This document shows positions 18,453-28,402 of a stretch of DNA of 64,000 bases, piece after piece. The notes under the pieces are model-generated. The model ran no database searches, was not told where the DNA came from, and was given only the letters and a program-made list of their open reading frames with translations. Within the stretch, counting starts at the first letter, position 1. The number at the start of each line of letters is the position of its first letter. This stretch comes from Desulfosporosinus metallidurans. Its GTDB lineage: Bacteria; Bacillota; Desulfitobacteriia; Desulfitobacteriales; Desulfitobacteriaceae. The position numbers were made by a program, and so were the translations under genes. The DNA is taken from the NCBI RefSeq assembly GCF_001936615.1, contig NZ_MLBF01000008.1, positions 62,001 to 126,000 on the forward strand. The letters are read 5' to 3'.

Positions 18453-19847
18453 TTATACGAAATGGAAAACGCCTTGCAATAAGATAAGAACAAAAACAGT
18501 TCCTGTTTTAATAAGGGTCATAACAAAGATATCTTTGTAAGATTGTTTATGAGTCAAACCAGCAATTCCAAGAAGTGTGATAACTGCGCCGTTATGGGGT
18601 AGTGTATCCATTCCCCCTGAAGCCATGGAAGAAACACGGTGAAGCAATTCGGGGCTTACATTGGTTTTTGCAGCCCAATCCAAGTAATGCTTACCAAAGG
18701 TATCCAAGGCAATACTCAAACCACCTGAAGCTGAACCTGTCACCCCGGCCAAGGTGTTTACTGTCACCGCTTCAGACAACAGGGGACTGCCTCCTGCATT
18801 AATCCCTGTCAAAGCATGGGCTATAGTCTGAAAACCAGGCAGGGATTTAATAACATTACCAAAGCCTACTTCAGAAGCGGTATTCATGACTGCTAACAAG
18901 GAACCAATGGCTCCAAGATTAATGGCTTTAGCTACATTCCCTTTAATGCGCCGAGGGTTAATTATAAAGGCTAGCATAATTCCAACAATCAACGCAATCA
19001 TCAGAGCCCAGTTGTTCATCGTTCCCACAACTCCGGCTTTAGGAATGCTGTAAGGTGCTTGGGATACCCAGGACGTGATGTTCCAATGGGGAAAAATCAG
19101 CTTTTGTAAAATCAAGGTCACTGCGAGCACCGAAACTAGAGGCAAAGCAGATAGCCAAGGGTTGGGCAAATTACCATCTTCCACAAGCTCTGGTTCGTTC
19201 TTATGATTCGTTCCATACCCTTCTCCCGCAGCGTGTGCCACCCGTTTTCGCCACTCTAAATAGGCTATACCTGCAACCAACACGATAATAGCACCTAGGG
19301 TTCCGAAGACCGGAGCAGCATAAAGGTCCGTGTTAAAAAACTTCATCGGGATTGAGTTTTGAATCTGAGGTGTACCCGGAAGAGCATCCATGGTAAACGT
19401 GAAGGCCCCTAAGGCGATTGTTGCTGGGACAAGACGTTTGGGAATATCCGCTTCTTTAAAGATCGATGCTGCAAACGGATACACGGCAAACGCTACGACG
19501 AAAAGACTTACCCCACCATACGTGAGAATCGCCGCCGACAAGACCACCGATAACATCGCTTGTTTTTTTCCGAGCTTTTGAACAATTGCTTTAGCAATCG
19601 CTTTTGCTGCACCCGATTCTTCCATGACTTTACCAAACACAGCTCCCAAGAGGAAGAATGGGAAGTATACTTTCAGATAGTTTGCCAGATTCGGCAGGAA
19701 TATTTCCGTATACGTGGGCATAATTGCCATTCCGGAAAATATGGCCGCCAGTATTGCAAAAACAGGGGCGAAGAAGATGACCGAAAAGCCGCGATAGGCC
19801 ATGAACATTAAGAGTCCCAAGCTTAAAATAATTCCTAAGACTGCCAT
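18453..19847 (-). CDS. GntP-family permease
   Basis: A 464-residue inner-membrane transporter with about 12 hydrophobic segments, matching the GntP (gluconate/H+ symporter) family. Motifs include PFFLLGAVFGKVMEESGAA, and SASGGLSIALDTFGKHY and ASGGMDTLPHNGAVITLL in the second half. GntP relatives carry sugar acids and, beside CoA genes, 3-hydroxybutyrate or other short hydroxy acids. It ends an operon of CoA-transferase, SDR and thiolase, so a hydroxybutyrate-like substrate is my inference. The ATG at 19847 has GGAGG eight bases upstream; the longer frame starts within that site. Confidence 0.88.
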   Translation of the reverse strand: MAVLGIILSLGLLMFMAYRGFSVIFFAPVFAILAAIFSGMAIMPTYTEIFLPNLANYLKVYFPFFLLGAVFGKVMEESGAAKAIAKAIVQKLGKKQAMLSVVLSAAILTYGGVSLFVVAFAVYPFAASIFKEADIPKRLVPATIALGAFTFTMDALPGTPQIQNSIPMKFFNTDLYAAPVFGTLGAIIVLVAGIAYLEWRKRVAHAAGEGYGTNHKNEPELVEDGNLPNPWLSALPLVSVLAVTLILQKLIFPHWNITSWVSQAPYSIPKAGVVGTMNNWALMIALIVGIMLAFIINPRRIKGNVAKAINLGAIGSLLAVMNTASEVGFGNVIKSLPGFQTIAHALTGINAGGSPLLSEAVTVNTLAGVTGSASGGLSIALDTFGKHYLDWAAKTNVSPELLHRVSSMASGGMDTLPHNGAVITLLGIAGLTHKQSYKDIFVMTLIKTGTVFVLILLQGVFHFV

Positions 19848-19907
19848 GAATAACACCTCCATGAAATTTTGCTTTGCTTTTTCTCTAAGTCCTCTTGCAG
19901 CGGGTAT

Positions 19908-21086
19908 TTAGCTCTGAACAACCATGGCCGTCCCCTGTCCTCCACCAATACAAAGTGTAGCGAGCCCTCTTTGAACCTTTCTCCGTTTCATCTCGTACAA
20001 GAGGGTTACTAAGATTCGCGTCCCACTAGCCCCGATCGGATGCCCTAAAGCAAGCGCACCACCGTTAACATTCGTTTTTTCCATATCGAAACGAAGCTCT
20101 CGGGCCACTGAAATAGTTTGGGAAGCAAAGGCTTCGTTGGCTTCCACGAGATCGATATCCTCAATCGTGAGCCCTGCTTTGGTCAACGCTTTGCGGCTGG
20201 CCGGAATCGGTCCTGTACCCATGATTTTAGGATCAACTCCAGCTGAAGCCCAAGAGACTATGGAAGCCAACGGTTCTATCCCTAATTCGAGGGCCTTTTC
20301 CTTAGACATTACGACCACAGCGGCCGCTCCGTCATTAACTCCTGAAGCGTTCCCCGCAGTCACTGTCCCTTCTTTTTTAAAGGCTGGACGGAGTTTCGTT
20401 AAGGATTCAACGGTTGTACCATAGCGCGGAAATTCATCTTGCTTAAAGACTATGGGTTCTCCTTTCCTCTGGGAAATCTGAACAGGAACAATCTCCTCTT
20501 CAAATTTACCAGACTTGATAGCTGCCTCTGCCCGATTTTGGCTCATCAGCGCATACTGATCCTGTTCCTCACGAGAAATTCCGAACTGTTCAGCAATGTT
20601 CTCCGCAGTAATACCCATGTGAATATCATAAAAAGCATCCATTAATCCATCTTGGAGTATGACGTCAATCAGCTCGCCATTTCCCATTCGATAACCTGTT
20701 CGGGCCTTTGGCAGGACATACGGTGCCATCGACATACTTTCCATTCCACCCGCGACAATGATCTCAGCATCTCCTGAAATGATAGCTTGAGCCGCACTCT
20801 CAACGGATTTAAGCCCTGATCCACAAAGTTTATTCAGTGTCCACGACGGTACTTCTTGAGGAATACCGGCCTTTATGGCAGCCTGCCGTGCGGGATTCTG
20901 CCCCAGACCTCCTTGCAAGACGTTGCCCATAATCACTTCATCGACTTGTTCCGGTTTTATGCCAGCCCTTCTTAGAGCCTCTTTAATGACGAGTGCCCCT
21001 AATTCGACAGCCGGGACTTGTCCTATTGTGCCTCCAAAGGATCCAATCGGGGTTCGAACTGCGCTGACAATAACAACTTCTCTCAT
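19908..21086 (-). CDS. Acetyl-CoA acetyltransferase (thiolase)
   Basis: A 392-residue biosynthetic/degradative thiolase of standard length. It has the acyl-carrying Cys88 ([11 protein letters not shown]), the His in [14 protein letters not shown] near 347, and the second Cys in LCIGGGQG near 378. It splits acetoacetyl-CoA to two acetyl-CoA or runs the reverse. AGGAGG precedes the ATG. It lies 22 bases after the SDR gene and 60 bases before the permease start, in a sigma-54-type operon. Confidence 0.94.
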   Translation of the reverse strand: MREVVIVSAVRTPIGSFGGTIGQVPAVELGALVIKEALRRAGIKPEQVDEVIMGNVLQGGLGQNPARQAAIKAGIPQEVPSWTLNKLCGSGLKSVESAAQAIISGDAEIIVAGGMESMSMAPYVLPKARTGYRMGNGELIDVILQDGLMDAFYDIHMGITAENIAEQFGISREEQDQYALMSQNRAEAAIKSGKFEEEIVPVQISQRKGEPIVFKQDEFPRYGTTVESLTKLRPAFKKEGTVTAGNASGVNDGAAAVVVMSKEKALELGIEPLASIVSWASAGVDPKIMGTGPIPASRKALTKAGLTIEDIDLVEANEAFASQTISVARELRFDMEKTNVNGGALALGHPIGASGTRILVTLLYEMKRRKVQRGLATLCIGGGQGTAMVVQS

Positions 21087-21108
21087 GTCTCATCCTCCTG
21101 TATTATGA

Positions 21109-21855
21109 TTAAATAAGAAATCCACCATTAATATCCAGAACTGCACCTGTGATATAGGAAGAAGAATCTGAGGCTAAAAAGAGCGCCGCATCGGCTACTT
21201 CTATCGGTTCAGCAAAACGACCTACCGGGATTTTGGCGATCAGAACTTTTAGTTTATCCTCAGGGTATTTATTCATCATGTCCGTATTGATATACCCCGG
21301 TGCCAAAGCATTACAGGTAATGCCCTTGGTGGCATTTTCAGCCGCTGTTACTTTTGTTAATCCAATTAGCCCTGATTTCGAGGTTGCATAATAGCCTGTC
21401 CCGAAAATCCCCATCCGTGCAGTCAACGAAGAAAGATTCACGATTCGTCCATAGCCCTGCCCGCGCATTGAGGGCAGAACAGCTTTTGTGCAAAGAAAGG
21501 GACCCGTCAGATTGACCGCCATAACCGCCTCCCAGTTCGCTAGATTTCCCTTGTGAAGGAGACCATCTCGATTAATTCCTGCGTTGTTAACCAAGATATC
21601 TACTCTGCCAAACGTTTCGATCACCTTTTCCACCATAGCGTTCACTTCAGCTTCTTGGCTGACATCTGCTAAGAAAAGTTCCGCCTTGACCCCCAGTTGC
21701 CGGAGTTCTTCTACCGTTTCCATGGCCTTACTTTCGTTGAACGCTATGTCATTGACCGCAATCGTTGCGCCTTCTTGGGCGAACGTTAAGGCAATGGACT
21801 TGCCTATTCCTTGACCGCTTCCCGTAATTAGGGCTACTCTATCTTTAATTTTCAT
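21109..21855 (-). CDS. SDR-family 3-oxoacyl/acetoacetyl-CoA reductase-like enzyme
   Basis: A 248-residue classical short-chain dehydrogenase. It has the NAD(P) loop [17 protein letters not shown], catalytic Ser (LSSLTARMG) and YxxxK (YYATSK), and the FabG/PhaB-like end [20 protein letters not shown]. The INRDG block resembles FabG/PhaB more than D-3-hydroxybutyrate dehydrogenase. In this operon, oxidation of 3-hydroxybutyryl-CoA to acetoacetyl-CoA is the likely role. The ATG at 21855 overlaps the CoA-transferase stop as ATGA, so translation is coupled. Confidence 0.87.
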   Translation of the reverse strand: MKIKDRVALITGSGQGIGKSIALTFAQEGATIAVNDIAFNESKAMETVEELRQLGVKAELFLADVSQEAEVNAMVEKVIETFGRVDILVNNAGINRDGLLHKGNLANWEAVMAVNLTGPFLCTKAVLPSMRGQGYGRIVNLSSLTARMGIFGTGYYATSKSGLIGLTKVTAAENATKGITCNALAPGYINTDMMNKYPEDKLKVLIAKIPVGRFAEPIEVADAALFLASDSSSYITGAVLDINGGFLI

Positions 21856-23432
21856 TTTGCGACACACCTTTCATTAACTTCCCGACCCTTTTGCATGAGA
21901 TCAGGGTAAAATAAACTCGGATCCATGGTATTTAACGTTTCAGAAATAATGGGCTTGAAATCCATCCGCGCCAAAATGTCCTTTTCAAGATCAATCCCTG
22001 GAGCAATTTCTTCTAGCACAAGACCTTGTTCTCCTAAGCTGAAAACGGCTCTCTCTGTGATGAACAACACCTTTTGCCCCTTCTTGCGTGCATAGTTTCC
22101 ACTAAACGTGATATGCTCCACCTCTTGGATCAGCTTGGATATCTTACCTTCTTTTAAAATTTCAAGCTTTCCGTCTTTAACCTCCACTTCTAGGCCATTG
22201 GCTGTAAATGTCCCACAGAAAATAACCTTTTTGGCTGTTTGAGAAATATTTATAAATCCCCCTGCCCCAGCAATGCGTGATCCGAAACGGCTAACATTGA
22301 CATTCCCTTCTTGATCCATCTGAGCCATCCCTAAGATTGCAACATCAAGTCCGCCACCATCGTAAAAATCAAACTGGTAGGGTTGATCCACAATACAATC
22401 TGGATTAAAACTTGCCCCAAAGCTCGCCCCTCCAGCAGGGACTCCCCCAATCGGACCAGATTCCACCGTCAAGACAAATTGATCCAACACTCCTTCTTCA
22501 GCGGCAACGGAGGCTACCCCCTCGGGAACTCCAATTCCTAAATTGACAATCGCCCCTGAATTCACTTCCTTAAAGGCTCTTCTGGCAATAATCTTGCGCT
22601 CATCCAGAGGAATGGCTTTGAGTTCTGTTAAGGGAAATCGTATTTCCCCACTGTAAGAGGGATTATATTGCTCGCCGAACGACTGCATATGATATTCTGC
22701 TCGGCTTGATATCACGACCGCATCCACTAAAATTCCCGGAATCTTGACATCTCTGGCCTTAATACTTCCAGCTTGAACCACCCGCTCCACTTGAACTATG
22801 ACTAACCCCCCACTGTTTTTCACAGCTTGTGCAATCGACAGACCTTCTAAAGTAAGAGCTTCCCGTTCCATGGAGATATTTCCATCTTCATCCGCTGACG
22901 TTCCTCTTAAAAGAGCCACATCTATGGGAAATGAATGATAGAGAAGGTAATCCTTTCCCTTGAGTCGGATAAGCTCCACTAAATCTTCCTGCGTGATCTG
23001 GTTAAGCTTCCCTCCATCCCGGCGTGGATCGACAAACGTTTCCAATCCAATGTGGGTTAACGTCCCCGGCTTGCCTGCTGCAATATCTCGGAAGAGATGG
23101 GTAATCACCCCTTGGGGGAAGTTATAGGCTTCAATTTTATTTTCGACGGCCATCTTACCTAACTTAGGTGCTAGATTCCAGTGCCCACCAACGACACGCT
23201 TGACAAGACCCTCATGCCCTAGATGGTTCATCCCGCGATCTTTAGAATCCCCCTGCCCTGCTGCGTACACCAGCGATATATTTTCAGGGTGACCTGTTGC
23301 CAGAAATCTCTTTTCCAAGGCCGTGGTCAGTTCTTCTGGGTGTCCAATGCTGACAAAACCATCAATGGCGACCATACTTTCATCATTAATTAACGCCATC
23401 GCTTCATCTGCTGTTAAGATCGCCTTCTTCAT
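21852..23432 (-). CDS. Family I acyl-CoA:carboxylate CoA-transferase (PCT/YdiF type)
   Basis: A 526-residue single-chain CoA-transferase with fused alpha and beta halves. The catalytic glutamate is Glu324 in [13 protein letters not shown], the same number as in propionate CoA-transferase. The N-terminal half has [15 protein letters not shown] and [15 protein letters not shown], typical of PCT/YdiF. It moves CoA from a donor such as acetyl-CoA to a short carboxylate. First gene of the operon, AGGAGGG upstream of ATG. A sigma-54 promoter lies about 115 bases upstream. Confidence 0.92.
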   Translation of the reverse strand: MKKAILTADEAMALINDESMVAIDGFVSIGHPEELTTALEKRFLATGHPENISLVYAAGQGDSKDRGMNHLGHEGLVKRVVGGHWNLAPKLGKMAVENKIEAYNFPQGVITHLFRDIAAGKPGTLTHIGLETFVDPRRDGGKLNQITQEDLVELIRLKGKDYLLYHSFPIDVALLRGTSADEDGNISMEREALTLEGLSIAQAVKNSGGLVIVQVERVVQAGSIKARDVKIPGILVDAVVISSRAEYHMQSFGEQYNPSYSGEIRFPLTELKAIPLDERKIIARRAFKEVNSGAIVNLGIGVPEGVASVAAEEGVLDQFVLTVESGPIGGVPAGGASFGASFNPDCIVDQPYQFDFYDGGGLDVAILGMAQMDQEGNVNVSRFGSRIAGAGGFINISQTAKKVIFCGTFTANGLEVEVKDGKLEILKEGKISKLIQEVEHITFSGNYARKKGQKVLFITERAVFSLGEQGLVLEEIAPGIDLEKDILARMDFKPIISETLNTMDPSLFYPDLMQKGREVNERCVAK

Positions 23433-23547
23433 TTCTTACCCTCCTGTTCATAGTTTCAGGGTATCCGAATCATTGATTCATAGACAGTCCATTCATGCTT
23501 TCGTGCACCTTGCAGAAGAATCAAAATTTGCGCACGACTTATGTTTA

Positions 23548-23563
23548 AGCAAGATCCATGCCA
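23548..23563 (-). promoter_or_regulatory. Sigma-54 (RpoN) -24/-12 promoter
   Basis: The minus strand reads TGGCATG-GATC-TTGCT. It matches the TGGCACG-N4-TTGCT consensus with the invariant GG and GC separated by exactly ten bases. It faces the CoA-transferase operon and lies beyond the terminator of the activator gene. Confidence 0.88.
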
Positions 23564-23569
23564 AACGCA

Positions 23570-23606
23570 AAAAAACCCTGAAGGCCTTTACCTTCTAGGG
23601 TTTTTT
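23570..23606. terminator. Bidirectional terminator after the sigma-54 activator gene
   Basis: AAAAAACCCT and AAGG pair with CCTT and AGGGTTTTTT. It follows the activator stop on the minus strand and shields the sigma-54 promoter from read-through. Confidence 0.85.
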
Positions 23607-23625
23607 GAGGGGGGTATTGTTAAAT

Positions 23626-23665
23626 AGATAACTATGTGTAGCATATTCACTACAAGTAGTTATCT
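23626..23665. promoter_or_regulatory. Likely enhancer (UAS) for the sigma-54 activator
   Basis: AGATAACTA at 23626-23634 and TAGTTATCT at 23657-23665 are a perfect 9-base inverted repeat. Inner GTGTAG/CACTAC halves lie between them. The centre is about 105 bases upstream of the expected start of the sigma-54 promoter, a normal position for an activator site. Confidence 0.65.
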
Positions 23666-23739
23666 GTTTAATCCGAAAAATCCTTATTGTTCCCTATTGT
23701 CAGATCACTGTATCTCTTTCGCTACATATCGCGAAATCA

Positions 23740-25473
23740 CTACACCATTCCATCGCTAATTTCCCCTTCTAAGCCGTATTTCTCCATCTTCTTGTAAAGA
23801 TTGGTTCTATGAATTCCCAAGAATTCCGCTGCTTTTGTCTTATTTCCTCTGGCAGTCTTAAGGGCTTTTATGATTGCCCTACGCTCTGCATCAGCCATTT
23901 CAAGCGTCAAAGTCTGAAGGGATGTAGTCGATCGCCGCCCCTCCAAGTCTTGAAGATAAAGGGGAAGATCTTCAAGATGGATCACATAGCCCTCGGCAAC
24001 ATTAATGGCCCTCTCTAGTGAGTTCTGCAGTTCGCGAACATTTCCGGGCCACGAGTAAAGCTGGAATAATTCCGCCACCCGACGATCGAGAATTTTCACA
24101 GATGATCCCAATTCCCGTTGGAATTTATCTAAAAGATGTTCACTTAAAAGCAAGACATCCCTTTCCCGCTCTCTCAGAGGGGGAATCGTCACCGTAAAAA
24201 CATTTAACCGATAATAAAGATCACGTCGAAATTCTCCTACGTTCATCATCTTTTCTAAATCTCGATGGGTGGCTGCTATTACCCTGATGTCCAGATGTTG
24301 CAACCGGTTACTTCCCACTCGTTCCACTTCTTTTTCTTGCAAGATTCGCAGAACTTTAGCTTGCATCCCAAGCGGAAGATCCCCAATTTCATCCAAAAAG
24401 ATCGTCCCTTTATTTGCCAGCTCAAATTTCCCAGGTTTGCCTCCTTTTTTGGCTCCGGTAAAAGCTCCTTCTTCATATCCAAAAAGCTCTGATTCTAAAA
24501 GTTCTGCAGGAATTGCCCCACAGTTCACTCGCACAAACGGTTGATCATGACGCAAACTAGCAGCATGAATGGCATGCGCAAAAAGCTCTTTTCCTGTCCC
24601 ACTTTCTCCACGTAAAAGAACGGTTGACTTTCCTAGCGCAGCCTTTTCAGCCAATACCTTAGTCTGCAAAATAGCTTGACTCTTGCCTATGATATTGCTA
24701 AAGGTATAGCGGAATTTCTGATAGTGCTTTAATTCTTTCTCATAAAACTTAAGTTTATTTTCCAATACATCGAGTTTCTCAGCCAGCGTACGCAGATCCT
24801 GAACATCACGAAACATAACTTTCCCCACAGCACCGATGAGTTTTCCATTCTCTCTCAGGGGAAGACGCATCACCATCGCTTCTTTGCCATTAATATCCAT
24901 GACCTCGCCGATTTCTGCATGTCCCGTTTGAGCAACAATATGCATTCGACTTGTAGGCAAAATCTCAGTACAATGGCGACCAACTGCATCCTCTTGCGCT
25001 ATATTAAGGAAACGACAGTAAGTTTTGGTAATCCTTGTCACAATCCCTTGACTGTCGACCACCATCACGCCATCATAGGCTTGTTCAAAAATGTTTTCGA
25101 GCCCCGTTAGGCTATTTTGGGTGTTATCTAAGCGAGATAATACTCTTTGCAATTCACTGCCATCCTGAAAAACTGCGACCGCACCCACCATTTTCCCATC
25201 TTGATCAATGGGTGAACGACTTGTAATAACCATCCGGTCCCCGATCATAAGTTGATCAGCGTTTGATTCTTCCTCTTGTAATACCCTAAAGAGTTCAGAA
25301 TTTGGAATAACCTCCGTTATTTTCTTATTAAGAATATCCTGCATCCCTAAACCAATTAAGTGAGCTGCAACTGGATTACAATAGCAGACCAAATCTTGAT
25401 CATTAATCACAATAATACCAGCGTTAATCGCTTGAAAAACTTGATCCAATTTAATTATCTGGTTTGGTTTCAT
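23740..25473 (-). CDS. Sigma-54-dependent PAS-AAA-Fis transcriptional activator
   Basis: A 577-residue enhancer-binding protein. Two PAS-type sensor domains occupy about 10-110 and 125-230, then a short coiled coil. The AAA+ domain has Walker A GESGTGKE (289-296), the sigma-54 contact loop GAFTGA (336-341) and Walker [12 protein letters not shown] Fis-type helix-turn-helix ([19 protein letters not shown]) is at about 540-565. It has no receiver domain, so it probably senses a small ligand through PAS. It sits next to, and probably drives, the sigma-54 promoter of the CoA-transferase operon. Confidence 0.93.
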   Translation of the reverse strand: MKPNQIIKLDQVFQAINAGIIVINDQDLVCYCNPVAAHLIGLGMQDILNKKITEVIPNSELFRVLQEEESNADQLMIGDRMVITSRSPIDQDGKMVGAVAVFQDGSELQRVLSRLDNTQNSLTGLENIFEQAYDGVMVVDSQGIVTRITKTYCRFLNIAQEDAVGRHCTEILPTSRMHIVAQTGHAEIGEVMDINGKEAMVMRLPLRENGKLIGAVGKVMFRDVQDLRTLAEKLDVLENKLKFYEKELKHYQKFRYTFSNIIGKSQAILQTKVLAEKAALGKSTVLLRGESGTGKELFAHAIHAASLRHDQPFVRVNCGAIPAELLESELFGYEEGAFTGAKKGGKPGKFELANKGTIFLDEIGDLPLGMQAKVLRILQEKEVERVGSNRLQHLDIRVIAATHRDLEKMMNVGEFRRDLYYRLNVFTVTIPPLRERERDVLLLSEHLLDKFQRELGSSVKILDRRVAELFQLYSWPGNVRELQNSLERAINVAEGYVIHLEDLPLYLQDLEGRRSTTSLQTLTLEMADAERRAIIKALKTARGNKTKAAEFLGIHRTNLYKKMEKYGLEGEISDGMV

Positions 25474-25537
25474 ACGTTCCCCTCTCTTTTGCAGTATTCC
25501 CGTTCATCCTACCGGTATACAAAACTAAATTTCTGAT

Positions 25538-26398
25538 CTATACTAATATCTTTGGCTGCTTATACCGAAGCCAAAGGAGCGTCCAGACGAGCCCTAACCC
25601 CATGATTCCTGACCCTACTAAGAAGAGAACCCCGATCAGAGGAAGATTGACTAAAGCCACAAAAAAGATTGCTTCTATCAGAAGGCTCGTCAAAACTGGG
25701 TATTCTAATAGTTTTACGGACAGCCACTTCTTCCCTATATATTCCATGATCGGAACGATGCCGAAAACGACGGCTATTAGGTTGGCAATAAGCATCAAAA
25801 TAGCTAGAGGGATACCGATCACCGTCAGAGAAAGAAGAATAATAAGGGCAAGGAAAACCAGCGAGACAGCCGTGCCAATTCCAAATAAGCGGGCAGCAGA
25901 AGAAGCCAATAACTCTTCAGATCGTCTTGAGGATTGCCTTACGTAATTTCTCAGCAGATAGCCTAAACAAGTCAGTAAAATAATACCCAACAAACTCCCC
26001 ATGAACCTTAAAAACCAAAATCCAGCCACCACCGCTCCAGCAAGCAAAAAGTTATTAATGAATTTCAAGGAGAAATTCAATTCAAAGATTCCCTTTTTAG
26101 CAGGTCTTTGTGAGAAATTATGCACGCTTCCACCAAGATCGATGACTAAATCAACTTGAGAATCTGGTTCAAGATAAGTATCCCCATTGATGACGAGAAC
26201 AATATCATTGACAGTGCCCCCAATTCGGGCATCGGAACCCACCGCCAAGACATTCTCAATCATCTGCCCTACGGGAACCACAACCGGATTCCCACCCATC
26301 TGTGTGAGCAACGTACCTGCAAATGCTGACAACGGTGCCATCATCAGAAAGATCCCCGTCAGAAATGCTACCATCATTAACTGGCTCTTCTTCATCAT
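25538..26398 (-). CDS. Membrane protein with N-terminal signal and polymer-like strand repeats, unknown function
   Basis: A 286-residue protein. It has a signal peptide (to about residue 28, ending SAFA), a short extracytoplasmic section with bactofilin-like beta repeats (NVLAVGSDARIGGTVNDIVLVINGDTYL), then at least four membrane helices. The start ATG-ATG overlaps the anti-sigma stop and is preceded by GAGGAGG. As third gene after an ECF sigma and its zinc-finger anti-sigma, it may be a target or a sensing partner at the cell envelope. No defined family was recognised. Confidence 0.7.
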   Translation of the reverse strand: MMKKSQLMMVAFLTGIFLMMAPLSAFAGTLLTQMGGNPVVVPVGQMIENVLAVGSDARIGGTVNDIVLVINGDTYLEPDSQVDLVIDLGGSVHNFSQRPAKKGIFELNFSLKFINNFLLAGAVVAGFWFLRFMGSLLGIILLTCLGYLLRNYVRQSSRRSEELLASSAARLFGIGTAVSLVFLALIILLSLTVIGIPLAILMLIANLIAVVFGIVPIMEYIGKKWLSVKLLEYPVLTSLLIEAIFFVALVNLPLIGVLFLVGSGIMGLGLVWTLLWLRYKQPKILV

Positions 26399-26907
26399 GA
26401 CAACACCTCCTCAAATTGAAATCCCTTGAACAAGGCTCGTAGGAAGTACACCCCAAGGACTGCGAGAAAAACGACGGCCAGTGTGATCCCCAGCCCAATT
26501 ACCGGAGGCACAACAAGCGTGATGAACGTCAGCCATGTATGCATTAATACGGATGTTGTCTTATAAAACAAGCGGAGTACACTAAGCAAGAACGGAGAAA
26601 ATAGTGAAAGGATTGGAACCCCCAGAACGATAAGTGCAAGACCAGTCCAGCGTGCTTGCTTGTGAGCGACTCTGTGCTCTTTTCGGATCGAGGTCAATAT
26701 TCGTTCTTCCAAATCATCGGGAACAGGAATACTATTCATAGCTTGTTTGATTTGGAAGCTAAGCTTCTGAAGTTCATCAGCCCATCCTTGGCAATTCGGA
26801 CAAGACAGCAAATGATTCCTAATTAACGTTTCTTTTAAAACCGGCAATTCCCCATCGAGATATTCGGTAATCTGGGCCGTGCATTCAGAACAATTCATGT
26901 TTTTCAC
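26395..26907 (-). CDS. Zinc-finger (zf-HC2) anti-sigma factor
   Basis: A 170-residue membrane protein. The N-terminal ZAS-type motif is CSECTAQITEYLDGELP followed by HLLSCPNC (His-x3-Cys-x2-Cys). A cytoplasmic helix follows, then two or more membrane helices from about 80 onward. ZAS domains hold an ECF sigma factor inactive. It lies 11 bases after the sigma gene and overlaps the next membrane protein gene. Confidence 0.9.
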   Translation of the reverse strand: MKNMNCSECTAQITEYLDGELPVLKETLIRNHLLSCPNCQGWADELQKLSFQIKQAMNSIPVPDDLEERILTSIRKEHRVAHKQARWTGLALIVLGVPILSLFSPFLLSVLRLFYKTTSVLMHTWLTFITLVVPPVIGLGITLAVVFLAVLGVYFLRALFKGFQFEEVLS

Positions 26908-26918
26908 TCCTTCACTCT

Positions 26919-27434
26919 TTAATCCGAAAGAATCTTGCGTAGTTGTACCCTCGCACCATGAATTCTAGATTTTACTGTTCCCAGAGGAATAGAGAGCATG
27001 TTTGCAATCTCCTGATAATCATAACCCTGCCATTCTCTGAGCATTAATGCTTCTCTGTATTCTGGAATCAATTGAAGGATAGCCTCTTGCATCTCTAACC
27101 GTTGATCCGATTTTTGAGGGTTCTTTTCAAGGATCCGATCTAATTCTGTGTCCGGCACCGGGGTCGGTTTCTGTTTTCTTAACCGGTCTAAGCAACTGTT
27201 GGTAATAATCCGCTTGAACCAAGAATTAAACGCCCGCAGATCCTGCAATTCGTTAATTGAGCGATAAACTTTCAGGAAAATTTCCTGTGCGACATCTTCC
27301 GCCTCATGTCCATCGTGCAAGAGTACAGACGCAGTGCGATAAACATAAGGGGTGTATTGCTTAAGCAAGCGGGCAAATGCTTCCTCATTCCCTGAACGAA
27401 CTTGTTCAATCAGCTTTAACTCTGTCATGTTCAC
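26919..27434 (-). CDS. ECF-family RNA polymerase sigma factor
   Basis: A 171-residue sigma-70 group 4 protein. Region 2 (FARLLKQYTPYVYRTASVLL, EAEDVAQEIFLKVY) and region 4 (YREALMLREWQGYDYQEIANML, GTVKSRIHGARVQLRK) are both present, and regions 1 and 3 are absent. It is cotranscribed with its zinc-finger anti-sigma factor. Target genes are unknown; the divergent PAP2 phosphatase gene is a candidate by analogy with cell-envelope ECF regulons. Confidence 0.93.
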   Translation of the reverse strand: MNMTELKLIEQVRSGNEEAFARLLKQYTPYVYRTASVLLHDGHEAEDVAQEIFLKVYRSINELQDLRAFNSWFKRIITNSCLDRLRKQKPTPVPDTELDRILEKNPQKSDQRLEMQEAILQLIPEYREALMLREWQGYDYQEIANMLSIPLGTVKSRIHGARVQLRKILSD

Positions 27435-27560
27435 AGCATCAGTTCGTCCCCTCTTAGCAAATTCCGCGCAGTTTTATCTCAGTTCAGCCCTATTCTACCT
27501 TACCATCATATCATACCCATTAATGTGAAGCTTTCTTTAAACAAGCCGCATGTACTATTC

Positions 27561-27674
27561 ATAATGCGCTGTCATAATCTCTCAAATAACAAGACGAGGA
27601 AACTTTGTAAAAAGTTCGCGAACCTTTTACAAAGTTGCTTCGTCTCTATAAGTGGATGACAATCAAGTTTCCAA
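27561..27674. repeat. Long palindromic dispersed element, copy 1
   Basis: A 114-base block that recurs nearly intact at 60199-60312. The core is a long inverted repeat: AACTTTGTAAAA and TTTTACAAAGTT around TTCGCGAA, with GACGA/TCGTC outside and TGTCAT/ATGACA near the ends. It sits between the divergent ECF sigma and PAP2 genes. Confidence 0.8.
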
Positions 27675-27692
27675 GTATAAGGAGGATATAGC

Positions 27693-28298
27693 ATGAATTC
27701 ATTCGATCTCTTTGGCTACCATTTGATCAACCAGTGGGCAGGACATGTACCCCTACTCGATAAATTTATGTCCTTTACCGCTCAATACGCCTTGGAACTA
27801 TACGGTCTTTTGTTTCTGGTTGCTTGGTTTACCATGCCAGAGTCCGAAGGTAACCGCCGACACGCCCTGATCGTGGCGGGATTTTCCGGGATTTTCGCCT
27901 TGCTGATTAATGTTCTCGTATCTCATGTATGGTTTCGACCACGCCCCTTTGTTTCCCTCCCAAAAGGATCGTTCACCCAGCTCATTCCCCACTCTATTGA
28001 TGCTTCGTTTCCCAGTGATCATGTATCGGGCAGTTTTGCTTTTGCAGCAGGATCATGGAAAAACTCTGATCGTTGGGTAAGTTATAGCTTTACCACCTTA
28101 GCAATCCTTGTGGCAGTTGCCCGTGTCTACACAGGAGTTCATTGGCCTACAGACGTCATCGCTGGAGCCATCGTCGGATTTTTGAGTGCTCGAATCATGT
28201 GGGCTGTTAGTCCTCTTTTAAAACCCGTAAGTCAATTTGGTATGCGTTTATTCCACTTTGGTCCCTATGCATTGGTCCCTTCGAGCAAAGGAAAATAA
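27693..28298 (+). CDS. PAP2-family membrane phosphatase, undecaprenyl pyrophosphatase-like
   Basis: A 201-residue membrane protein. It has intact PAP2 motifs: RPRPFVS region (FRPRPF), FPSDHVS with the catalytic His, and RVYTGVHWPTDVIAG with the second His and Asp. The size and motif order resemble BcrC-type undecaprenyl-pyrophosphate phosphatases, which recycle the lipid carrier for cell wall and give bacitracin resistance. AAGGAGG precedes the ATG. It faces the ECF sigma operon across a palindromic element. Confidence 0.88.
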   Translation: MNSFDLFGYHLINQWAGHVPLLDKFMSFTAQYALELYGLLFLVAWFTMPESEGNRRHALIVAGFSGIFALLINVLVSHVWFRPRPFVSLPKGSFTQLIPHSIDASFPSDHVSGSFAFAAGSWKNSDRWVSYSFTTLAILVAVARVYTGVHWPTDVIAGAIVGFLSARIMWAVSPLLKPVSQFGMRLFHFGPYALVPSSKGK

Positions 28299-28402
28299 TC
28301 CACGACCCGCAAAATTGGTTTCGGATCTTGTAAATAGTTGTATACTAACTAAAAGACAGGATATTATACTGTGTACCAATTACATTAAGACGAGGTGGAT
28401 GG

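Noticed and set aside
27600-27660. ECF-type promoter (GAACC...CGTC) inside the palindromic element
   Set aside because: A GAACC-16-CGTCTC arrangement fits loosely, but copy 2 has CATCTC and faces the wrong way for its neighbour; the palindrome explains the sequence better.
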